In this document: positions 1-6,132 of the stretch, piece after piece
Layout: each line of letters opens with the position of its first letter
How positions within the stretch are numbered: position 1 is the first letter of the stretch
Assembly: GCA_036266155.1 (NCBI GenBank)
Contig: DATANR010000064.1
Location: forward strand, 1 to 18,837
Reading direction: 5' to 3'
DNA: 18,837 nucleotides
Origin: SIAJ01 sp036266155
GTDB taxonomy: Bacteria; Planctomycetota; Planctomycetia; Gemmatales; Gemmataceae
Notes under the pieces: generated by a model
The model's input: the letters and a program-made list of their open reading frames with translations, nothing else
Told to the model about the DNA's origin: nothing
Database searches by the model: none
Position numbers and translations under genes: made by a program

Positions 1-29
1 CCGAAGCGGGGGCGAGGGGAGACAATCCT

Positions 30-1688
30 CTACCGCCCCAAATTCCGCGGGTCGATCGAGCGGCCCAGGTCGGTCAGGTCGCGGTAATACACAATACGCG
101 GCTTGCCAAGGTTGGTGTCGATCACCGCCTCGACGCGGGCCATTGGGCCGGCTTCATCGAAGTAGCCAATGGATTGTACCCGGTAAACCTGCGTCCGGGC
201 GGTCGCATAACGTTCAAGACTTTGCAGCGTGGCGACCGGGAGCGAAGCATCTTCAAGCAGCCAGGCGATCGTGCCATACTTCGAGTCGGGTGCGTCTCCG
301 CCGGTCCACTGCGGGCGCTTGGCGACGATTTCATCGGCAGCCGCCTCGGTCAAGCCCGGCAGGGCGAGCAATACCTCACGCGGCGCCGTGTTGATGTTGA
401 TCTTGGCCGGCAGTTCCGTGCCGTTCTGCGTGGTTGTCTTGTCGAGCAATTTGCCGAGCAGGTCGACCTGTTGCGCTTTGTCGGCCAGGGGCGAGGTGAA
501 GAGCATCGTCACCGTCTGCGATTGCTGTGGTTGGTTGCCGCCCTTGCCCATTGGCCGGCCACCGCCGCCGCCCCCTCCACCCTGTTGTTGCTCCTGAATA
601 CTGATTGCCGCGCTCACCAGTGAGAACAGCGACGAAATGCGCTGGCGCGCTTGCTGGTTCTTGGCAATCGCTTGTTGCACGCGCGTCGTCAGGTCGGCGA
701 TCGTTCCTTGAATCGTTCGCCCGCCGGCGCCGTTCGCGCCCTTGGCGCCGGCGGCGCCCGAGGTCGAGCTGCCGAACAGACGATAGGCGAGAATGAACGT
801 CGTCAGGTCCTGGCCGATCAGTTCGATCAACTGGCTCTGCAGCGTCGTCAGATCGTTGCCGTTCAGGTTGATGCGCGGGTTGCCGTCGGCATCGACATTC
901 TGTTCGCGGCTATAGACGGTCAGGTAGGCTGCCCATCCGGGAGTGAAGCCCATGCCGTCGTCTTCGCCCGGATCGAGCTTGCCATTGCGATTCTTGTCGT
1001 TGCCGAACAACAGCGACGGCGTCACGCCCTTCACCAGCAACAATTCTTCGATGGTGTCGAGCGGCGCGCACTTGGTTTTGTACGGCGGGTGCAGGGAGCT
1101 ATAGAACTCGTCGTTGGCGCCGGGCGGATGGCTTGTGTTCGATGGGTCCGGGTCGATCCAGGTCACGATCGACCAGGCGATGTCGTCGGTCATGCTCGGC
1201 AATTTCATCAGGGCGTCGTGCAACACTTTGCCGGACGAGTCGAGCAAGAACAAGGCGTTGATGTTGATCTTGCCTGCTTCGTCATTGAGCCCATATTTGA
1301 TCGGCAGCGAACCGTTCGCGGAGTCCTGGCCAAAGTCGAGCGAAACCACGGAGAAGCGGCCCATCGCACGCGGCCCAGACCCGTCGCGCACCAGAATGTT
1401 TTGAAAACACGCTTGGTTGTCGAACGGGTTGCTGTTCAGCTTGCCCGTGAAAGCGCTGCGGTCGGCCACGTAGGCCATGGCCACATCGACACCCGAATCG
1501 GCCAGCGCCCTGGCTTCGGCCGTCTTGCGAATGCGCTCGGCCGCCAGAACCTCAGCGTCCATGAGCGCGCTGTACTGGTACGCGGCCAGCGACAGCACGG
1601 TCACCACCATCAGCACGGCGACAATGACGAACCCGCCGCGCCGTGGCGATGAGCTACGTGAACCGGTTGCGGTGGCGTGAAGGAGCAT
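30..1688 (-). CDS. gspK: Type II secretion minor pseudopilin GspK-like protein
   Basis: Likely the GspK tip subunit of a type II secretion pseudopilus (552 aa, longer than the usual 300-350). An RRGG/FVIV prepilin-peptidase site lies at residues 16-23 and is followed by a hydrophobic helix to about residue 40. Position 5 of the mature protein is Ala rather than Glu, which is typical of GspK. Residues 429-457 (KININTAPREVLLALPGL onwards) form the helix-hairpin-helix/SAM-like region of the family, and related GKININ and PRINLN motifs occur at about 139 and 271. A textbook EF-hand-type loop lies at 231-242 (D, N, N, G, L, D, E in register). Low-complexity tracts at 307-324 and 367-390 are family-atypical. 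It is the last gene of the G-H-I-J-K operon, separated from gspJ by a 98-bp AT-rich repeat region. The ribosome binding site is weak. Family call strong; the exact substrate system is unknown. Confidence 0.88.
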   Translation of the reverse strand: MLLHATATGSRSSSPRRGGFVIVAVLMVVTVLSLAAYQYSALMDAEVLAAERIRKTAEARALADSGVDVAMAYVADRSAFTGKLNSNPFDNQACFQNILVRDGSGPRAMGRFSVVSLDFGQDSANGSLPIKYGLNDEAGKININALFLLDSSGKVLHDALMKLPSMTDDIAWSIVTWIDPDPSNTSHPPGANDEFYSSLHPPYKTKCAPLDTIEELLLVKGVTPSLLFGNDKNRNGKLDPGEDDGMGFTPGWAAYLTVYSREQNVDADGNPRINLNGNDLTTLQSQLIELIGQDLTTFILAYRLFGSSTSGAAGAKGANGAGGRTIQGTIADLTTRVQQAIAKNQQARQRISSLFSLVSAAISIQEQQQGGGGGGGGRPMGKGGNQPQQSQTVTMLFTSPLADKAQQVDLLGKLLDKTTTQNGTELPAKININTAPREVLLALPGLTEAAADEIVAKRPQWTGGDAPDSKYGTIAWLLEDASLPVATLQSLERYATARTQVYRVQSIGYFDEAGPMARVEAVIDTNLGKPRIVYYRDLTDLGRSIDPRNLGR

Positions 1689-1786
1689 GAATTACCAAAC
1701 AAATGATAAATGCGAAATGATAAATGCAAAAATGTTGATGATGATTCATCATTTTGCATTTTGCACTTTACATTTTGCATTTCCTC
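1689..1786. repeat. AT-rich direct and inverted repeat block between gspJ and gspK
   Basis: This 98-bp spacer is strikingly AT-rich in a GC-rich neighbourhood and is built from ATG/TGC-type words. AAATGATAAATGC occurs at 1701-1713 and again at 1715-1727. CATTTTGCATTT occurs at 1750-1761 and 1771-1782. The left and right halves are roughly reverse complements around the central dyad ATGATG-ATT-CATCAT (1738-1752). In the gspJ-to-gspK transcript this could fold into a long imperfect hairpin. There is no U-run suggesting a classical terminator. It may be a dispersed repeat remnant, an attenuator or an mRNA-processing site; the sequence does not decide among these. Confidence 0.75.
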
Positions 1787-2725
1787 TCAGGGACTCGTAG
1801 TCGCCGCCGTCGTATCCGCCACCGCCGGCCCCGCGGCCGAGCGAATCATGACGGTATGCCGAAACTCTTTCTCAATCATCTCTCCGGGGTTCGGCCCCGG
1901 CACCTTCAACCAAAAATGCACGCGGATCGCCATGGGCGGGCCCTTGAGCGTCTTGCCGTCGGTGTTCAACGTGCGGCCATCCCACGTGTCGGTGAAGCTC
2001 GTGCCGTCCCAGTATTCGAATTGCAGCTTGGTGACCTCTTCGGCGATCACGTAATCTTTCTCTTCCTTGCCTTCTTCCATGTAAGGGTCGGTCGAATTTT
2101 GCAGATCCTGGCTCGTGATCCACGGAATCTCTTGCCGCGCGAGCCCCTTGTCCGTCAGCCAATAAACCACCCGCCGCGCGTCCGCGGGGTTCGTTTTCTC
2201 TCCCGTATCATCGATATCCTTGCCGAGTCCGGAGACGCGAGCGGCATAGATGACCAACTGGTCGGCCGTGCCGATCACACCAGCTTGAAAGGGAATGCTG
2301 TCGCTGGTCGTCGCGTCGGTGACTGCTCCGGTGTCCGTGCTCGAGCCCGAGTTTGCGGCGCTGGCGGAGTTGTTTGCCGAGGCGCTGGCGCTGCCAGACA
2401 TCCCGCTCGATCCATTCGCAGTGCCGCTGGCGGCGCCGCTCGAGCCATTGCCTGGCCCGGATAATTGCTTGGCGCTATTCTTCGCCGAGTTGTCGATCGG
2501 CGGCGCGACCGGTCCGAGGCCGCTGGACAGATCGATTTCGAGCCGGTGCGTGATGGCGCGATTGATGGTCGCCTGTTCGATCGATTCGCGGCCGGCGTCG
2601 GCCAAACGAAGCTGAACGTCGAGGGCCACGTAAAGGGCGGCCATCAAGATGACGGCCAGCGCACTCGCGAGCAACACCTCGAGCAACGTAAAGCCGCGAC
2701 GCTGGGTCGAGCGTTGGAGTCGCAT
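1787..2725 (-). CDS. gspJ: Type II secretion minor pseudopilin GspJ-like protein
   Basis: Minor pseudopilin of 312 aa with a canonical prepilin N-terminus: RRG/FTLLEVLLA cleaves after Gly11 and leaves Glu16 at mature position 5, followed by a hydrophobic helix to about residue 35. The globular part (150-295) contains a two-beta-sheet-like pattern with KLQFEYWDG and a late AIRVHFWLK strand, as in GspJ. Residues 79-143 are a Ser/Ala/Gly/Asn-rich insert absent from ordinary GspJ proteins of about 200 aa. The start overlaps the gspI stop by one base (TGATG), with an SD-like GGAAAGGG just upstream, so translation is probably coupled. Known GspJ proteins pair with GspI and GspK at the pilus tip, which matches the operon order. 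Assignment as J rather than another minor pseudopilin rests on order and fold pattern. Confidence 0.85.
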   Translation of the reverse strand: MRLQRSTQRRGFTLLEVLLASALAVILMAALYVALDVQLRLADAGRESIEQATINRAITHRLEIDLSSGLGPVAPPIDNSAKNSAKQLSGPGNGSSGAASGTANGSSGMSGSASASANNSASAANSGSSTDTGAVTDATTSDSIPFQAGVIGTADQLVIYAARVSGLGKDIDDTGEKTNPADARRVVYWLTDKGLARQEIPWITSQDLQNSTDPYMEEGKEEKDYVIAEEVTKLQFEYWDGTSFTDTWDGRTLNTDGKTLKGPPMAIRVHFWLKVPGPNPGEMIEKEFRHTVMIRSAAGPAVADTTAATTSP

Positions 2726-3513
2726 CAGCCACCCTTTCCGCCGCCGGCGCCTTTGCCGCCACCGCCTCCACCACCACCCCCGAACCCGCCACCACTACTT
2801 CCACCGCCTCCGCCAGCGCCCTTGCCGCCGCCGGAGCCACCGCCTCCATTACCTCCGCCGCCTCCGCCAAACCCGCCACCGCCGCCCGCTCCGCTGAATC
2901 CACCACCACCGCCGGCACCCTTACCGCCACCGGCGCCACCTCCGCCGAAGCCGCCGCCGGCGCCTTTTCCGCCACCGAAGCCGCCACCAAATCCACCACC
3001 CCCGCCGGCGCCACTGCCGCCACTCATTCCCGATCCGCCACTGCTCCCGGACGGAGTCGACGATCCGCTACCGGAACTTCCCGAACCGGACGTGTCGGTC
3101 GATGTTGAGGACGTTGCCGTCAGCTGACCACGTTGCTGAGGATCGAAGATGAAGCGAGCCATCGTCACTTCAATCTGGCCGCGCGGCGTATCGTGCGTGA
3201 CCGTCACTTCGACCTTGTAGAGGTTGGCCGCCGATCCGTCGTTGGTCACGTCCGCCTTCCACGACCAGCCTTTCTCTTCTTCGAAGTCGCCGGACGTCGA
3301 ACCGGTCACCGACTCAATGCCCGATGCGAACTCGTTCAGCTTGGACTGGCATAGACGCGTCGCCCGCGAGCGGAATTGCACATCAAGGGCCTGATCGGTT
3401 GACATGCTCATCAATTCGCCGATGGCGACGATGGACATCAGAAAGATGGCGGTAGCGCCAAGAACTTCGAGCAGCGAGATGCCCGGTCGCCGGGCGGCGG
3501 AGTGGAGGCGCAT
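2725..3513 (-). CDS. gspI: GspI-like minor pseudopilin with a long polyglycine tail
   Basis: Minor pseudopilin of 262 aa. RRPG/ISLLEVLGA cleaves after Gly11 with Glu16 at mature position 5, then a hydrophobic helix. Residues 12-135 match a whole GspI in size and layout, including the RATRLCQSKLNEF segment after the helix and the late VEVTV strand. From about 137 to the C-terminus the protein is Ser/Gly- then almost purely Gly-rich, with Phe and Lys interspersed and a KGAGGG module repeated four times. This tail nearly doubles the normal length of 110-130 aa. It lies 3 bp after gspH, with AGGAG 11 bases before the ATG, and overlaps gspJ by one base. The reading frame stays open across the whole tail, so it is probably translated. 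The proline-rich ORF on the opposite strand is a shadow. Confidence 0.85.
   Translation of the reverse strand: MRLHSAARRPGISLLEVLGATAIFLMSIVAIGELMSMSTDQALDVQFRSRATRLCQSKLNEFASGIESVTGSTSGDFEEEKGWSWKADVTNDGSAANLYKVEVTVTHDTPRGQIEVTMARFIFDPQQRGQLTATSSTSTDTSGSGSSGSGSSTPSGSSGGSGMSGGSGAGGGGGFGGGFGGGKGAGGGFGGGGAGGGKGAGGGGGFSGAGGGGGFGGGGGGNGGGGSGGGKGAGGGGGSSGGGFGGGGGGGGGKGAGGGKGG
2728..3105 (-). repeat. Glycine-codon repeat encoding the GspI tail
   Basis: A GC-rich imperfect tandem array of GGN codons makes up the 3' half of gspI. Four related copies of a module encoding GGxKGAGGG-like peptides lie near 2741-2760, 2811-2830, 2908-2928 and 2953-2973 (given on the plus strand, read in reverse). Copies differ mostly at third codon positions, so the peptide pattern is better conserved than the DNA, suggesting selection on the protein rather than very recent slippage. 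Such a tract is also a place where assemblies can gain or lose units, so the exact length should be treated with care. Confidence 0.7.
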
Positions 3514-3516
3514 GGG

Positions 3517-4050
3517 CTAACGATCTCCTGTTTTGCGGCGGACGCTGATCGCTCCCGTCATGGCACGAACTTTCACGATGACGGGCGCGGTCTCGTCGTC
3601 GTCCTCCTTGAGCACCACCTCGATGTCCTGATTGCAACCGCCGTCAGGATTGAACACCACCACGGTGGACCAACCGCCGACGTTGGGCAGGTCCGCGGGA
3701 ATGTCGAACAGAATGCTGCTGGGCAACTCGCTTTCCTGAACGTACGGCGGCGCCGCGTTCTCATCCTGTTGTCCGCTGCCATCCCAAAAACTGTCGGCAT
3801 CCGGCGCCACCTTAAACTTTCCTGTGCCATGCTGCACTGCGAATCGGTATGAGCGCCCATCCTCGATCGCATGGGCACGCGCTTCCGTCCACGCGGCCTG
3901 AACATCGTCCGCCGCCGCCTTTACGCGCACGTCGCCATACATGCCGGCCAGCGTGGGATAAAGCATCGCCGACAGCGCGACAAGAATCACCAGCACCAGG
4001 AGGATTTCCAGGAGGGTGAAGGCCGGTCGTTTTGGTCGGCGGCGGATCAT
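3517..4050 (-). CDS. gspH: Type II secretion minor pseudopilin GspH-like protein
   Basis: Minor pseudopilin of 177 aa. The N-terminus RRRPKRPA/FTLLEILLV gives cleavage after Ala10 with Glu15 at mature position 5, then a hydrophobic helix to about residue 32. The -1 residue is Ala, not Gly. The following AADDVQAAWTEARAHAIEDG segment is the usual GspH/FimT alpha-helix with the A-R-A-x-A-I pattern. VVFNPDGG (131-138) and the closing TGAISVR strand are GspH hallmarks. Length is normal for the family, and it has no low-complexity insert, unlike I, J and K. It lies 31 bp after gspG; an AGGAG sits about 13 bases upstream of the ATG, slightly far. GspH probably connects the GspG shaft to the I-J-K tip. 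Confidence 0.87.
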   Translation of the reverse strand: MIRRRPKRPAFTLLEILLVLVILVALSAMLYPTLAGMYGDVRVKAAADDVQAAWTEARAHAIEDGRSYRFAVQHGTGKFKVAPDADSFWDGSGQQDENAAPPYVQESELPSSILFDIPADLPNVGGWSTVVVFNPDGGCNQDIEVVLKEDDDETAPVIVKVRAMTGAISVRRKTGDR

Positions 4051-4081
4051 AATGGCACGGAAACTCCTGCAGTCGAATCCG

Positions 4082-4474
4082 TCAATCCCAGCTGGTCATT
4101 ACACCCTTCGGCGTGTTGGCAACGGCCTGCGGTCGTAAAGTCCCCGTCTTGTCCGTTTGCATCGAGACGGTGATCGGTTGATTCCACCCGTCCTTCATGT
4201 TGTCGGCTCCGCCTTCGATGTACCGCGAGGCGGCCTGGGTAAGATCCCCCTCGATTTCATTGCCGCCATTCTTGATGATGGCGGTTTGCGCGGCCTTCTC
4301 GGCAGCCTTGAGATTCAAACGGGTTTTGTCGATCTTGGCGTCTTCGAGATAGTTCATGACGGCCACCGTCGCCACGGACGCGAGCACGAGGATAATCGCG
4401 ACGACGACGAGGATTTCGAGCAGGGTGAATGCGGATCGGCGATTTACCGAGCGCAACCTTGGTTGCAGGACCAT
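4082..4474 (-). CDS. gspG: Type II secretion major pseudopilin GspG-like protein
   Basis: First gene of the pseudopilin operon, 130 aa. VNRRSA/FTLLEILVV is a prepilin cleavage site after Ala15, with Glu20 at mature position 5 and a hydrophobic helix to about residue 40. The next segment NYLEDAKIDKTRLNLKAAEKA is the conserved GspG helix. The C-terminal region keeps a DGWNQP motif (95-100, corresponding to the family's DPWGNP) and ends in a Trp-Asp pair. These features favour the major pseudopilin over a minor one, although the calcium-loop part is shortened. GGAG sits 9 bases before the ATG (CTCC on the plus strand at 4484-4487). The secretion ATPase, platform and secretin genes (gspE, F, D) are not in the window. 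Confidence 0.87.
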   Translation of the reverse strand: MVLQPRLRSVNRRSAFTLLEILVVVAIILVLASVATVAVMNYLEDAKIDKTRLNLKAAEKAAQTAIIKNGGNEIEGDLTQAASRYIEGGADNMKDGWNQPITVSMQTDKTGTLRPQAVANTPKGVMTSWD

Positions 4475-4823
4475 ATCGAGTTTCTCCAGGCGGGCTGTAT
4501 GGCTGATTTAACCGTCAGTATACCCACAGGTTCCCTTAAAACCACGTGAGAACTTGCGAGCGACAGAGGTGGAACGGTTTGAACGTGCGGTGAAACGGGT
4601 CAAATGTCCTGGCGCGCGCATTCGGTTTGTGGCGATTGCGTCGAGCGGCCACGTTGCGTTTCGCCTGAGCGCCGTCGGCGGCTACCGTGATCGGGCCTAC
4701 CGACTATCGGATAGGTCGCAAACTTATGCGAGATAATATCTTGGGCGAATTCATGAGTCGCTTCAAATTGCGTTCAGAATGCGTTCGGGGGTATGTGTGT
4801 TCGTGAACGAACGCATTTGATAG
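4475..4823. other. Intergenic region upstream of the pseudopilin operon
   Basis: This 349-bp stretch separates gspG from the 77-aa gene, both on the minus strand, and should contain the operon promoter. On the minus strand TATACT (plus 4517-4522) lies about 40 bases before the gspG ATG and resembles a sigma-70 -10 box, but no convincing -35 sits at the right distance. A bulged hairpin-like sequence CCTACCGA...TCGGATAGG lies at 4696-4715, and a longer inverted repeat at 4778-4817 is listed separately. A 60-codon plus-strand ORF at 4554-4736 has no recognisable content or ribosome binding site and is not called. Confidence 0.5.
4778..4817. repeat. 10-bp perfect inverted repeat AATGCGTTCG / CGAACGCATT
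   Basis: AATGCGTTCG at 4778-4787 is the exact reverse complement of CGAACGCATT at 4808-4817, with a 20-base loop. Nested inside is GTTCG-TGAA-CGAAC (4799-4812), and the half-word TGCGTTC is repeated directly at 4769-4775 and 4780-4786. It starts 6 bases downstream of the stop of the 77-aa minus-strand gene, so a transcript from that gene would form the hairpin, but no T-run follows. It could be a terminator, an operator or both; the direct plus inverted arrangement of GCGTTC favours protein binding. Confidence 0.55.
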
Positions 4824-5057
4824 TCAGGCCGGGTCGCGCACGACGCGTGGATAGATGACGAGCGCGTCGCCGAAGCCCGGCGGGACCGTCGAATAGGGGT
4901 CCTCGTCGTTCATGACTTCGCCGCGGCCGCGGTGGACCATGTTCAAGATCGCATCGACCGGCGCCATCGCGCGCCGGCCATCCGCGTCCGGGCTGAAGTA
5001 GACCTGCAAGTTGGCGGGGAACTCGTTGAGCAACTTGATCAAGTCACCGACAGTCAT
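4824..5057 (-). CDS. Small conserved-type hypothetical protein, 77 aa
   Basis: The start is placed at the ATG at 5057, because a strong GGAGGA (plus 5065-5070) lies 7 bases upstream; the longer frame starting at 5210 has no such site and its extra N-terminus looks like noise. The product begins MTVGDLIKLLNEFPANLQVY and ends with GDALVIYPRV. This resembles a widespread small-protein pattern (MTVGELIxxLxxxxxDxxV plus a late strand with hydrophobic VIY), of unknown function, common in accessory DNA. There are no membrane segments, cysteines or signal peptide. It sits 149 bp downstream of the broken DUF2887-type gene on the same strand. No function can be assigned. Confidence 0.7.
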   Translation of the reverse strand: MTVGDLIKLLNEFPANLQVYFSPDADGRRAMAPVDAILNMVHRGRGEVMNDEDPYSTVPPGFGDALVIYPRVVRDPA

Positions 5058-5206
5058 GGCTCGTTCCTCCGCGGCAGCGCCTCCATTCCATTGATATGAA
5101 CCCAGTCGTTCCGCGGAAGAGTTGCACCGACCATTGCCGCCGCGTTGCGGGCGCAAGAGAGGACACACTTCGTTTCTGGAAACGATCTGCGTCCCCCCAT
5201 TTGACC

Positions 5207-5991
5207 TCACCCGTTCAAGACATCACGAACAAATTCCGATTCGACTTCCAGAGCGGTTGCAATTTCTTCGACAGACATTTTCCTCGCGGCCAGTCTTACG
5301 ACAGCGAGCGCCTGTCCTTCCTTCTTGCCCTCTTCACGCGCTTCCTGGTAAACGCGAGTTTCGCGGACGTCGCTTACGTCGAGCATGGCTTGAATCTCCT
5401 CTCGGCTCAACCGCGCCAGCTTGTAGATGATCACCGTTTCGATCAATTCTATCAAATCGGCCCGTAACGCCGCATCGGGGATTTCTCTCTTCACGCGAGC
5501 CACAAGCTCGCGAGCAACTACCGGAGCCTCGGACTCCGTTTGCCGAATCAAGTAAAGGATGGAGAGACCCAGCGGTGCGTTCGCCAACTCCGGCATCTCA
5601 TCCAGATAGAAGGGCTGAATTTGTCCTGAAGCCAACAGCGCGCGATAGGGAGTCTTGTCCGCCGGCTCAAGTGATCGGCGGGCAAACAACACCACGCCAC
5701 GAAAGTCCTGTGCCGGGTTATTTTGCTTCAGATAGTAAACACCTTGGCCAGCAGGTCGGCGAAGATGCTGGCCCGGGCATAGAACTGGACCTCCAAGAAA
5801 TACAGCGGCAAGCCAGGTTCTTTGGGCAAGAATACGCCATCGGTCCGAGGGGACGTCTCTTTGAATTCAATGGCCAGGTATTGGTAGTGTGCCGCCATCT
5901 CCTTGGCCGCATCGCTCGGCAAACCCAACAGCAAAAAGAACGTCTCGGGGCTTGTCTCAAACAGCCGGTAGAAGAGGGGGTCGGTCGTCAT
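5207..5991 (-). pseudogene. Frameshifted DUF2887/Rpn-family (PD-(D/E)XK-like) gene
   Basis: Two ORFs in different frames form one gene. The first (5728-5991, 87 aa) begins DPLFYRLFETSPETFFLLLG and contains TDGVF (Asp51) and FLEVQF (Glu67, Gln69), the catalytic-core pattern of DUF2887/Rpn recombination-promoting nuclease-like proteins. The second frame carries on with YLKQNNPAQDFRGVVLFARR and ends in the family's helical tail (LSREEIQAML..., EAREEGKKEGQ, SVEEIATALEVE). The break is at plus 5734-5736: TTT AC TAT CTG needs exactly one extra base to read through, and the restored frame would be 261 aa, a normal family length. A genuine one-base deletion or an assembly error are both possible. The start codon is preceded by a 12-bp palindrome rather than a clear SD. 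Confidence 0.85.
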
Positions 5992-5997
5992 TGTTGC

Positions 5998-6009
5998 TTA
6001 CATATGTAA
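5998..6009. promoter_or_regulatory. Perfect 12-bp palindrome TTACATATGTAA upstream of the DUF2887 gene
   Basis: TTACATATGTAA is a perfect self-complementary sequence lying 6 bases before the ATG of the broken DUF2887-type gene, where a ribosome binding site would be expected and none is seen. It is AT-rich in a GC-rich context. Its position suits an operator for a repressor, but no second copy was found in the window and chance is possible. Confidence 0.3.
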
Positions 6010-6132
6010 CTTTCGGTTCGGCTTGCCGTCAGATCACCAATCGAGTCGGTGTTGCGGTAGTTCCAACCTCGTCCGCTTTCCAGGGGCGGATTAGGGACTT
6101 TCTTCTGAACTTCTCCGCATCTTTCGGGAGGT

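Noticed and set aside
651..1652. Plus-strand 333-codon ORF antisense to gspK; similar ones at 6307-7434, 8749-9747 and 9960-10943
   Set aside because: All are shadows of well-supported genes on the other strand, with biased composition and no recognised domains.
1700..1783. CRISPR array or tRNA-like structure in the AT-rich block
   Set aside because: Repeat units are only 12-14 bp with no spacers of uniform length, and there is no cloverleaf or CCA end.
2465..3127. Plus-strand 220-codon proline-rich ORF opposite gspI
   Set aside because: It is the complement of the glycine tail: GGN codons read as CCN on the other strand. It has no recognisable domain or ribosome binding site, and gspI on the minus strand is well supported.
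4554..4736. Plus-strand 60-codon ORF in the intergenic region upstream of gspG
   Set aside because: No ribosome binding site, no recognisable sequence, and Arg-rich composition as expected of noncoding GC-rich DNA.
5058..5210. Longer start of the 77-aa gene at 5210
   Set aside because: The extension is low quality and lacks an SD, while the internal ATG at 5057 has GGAGGA at ideal distance.
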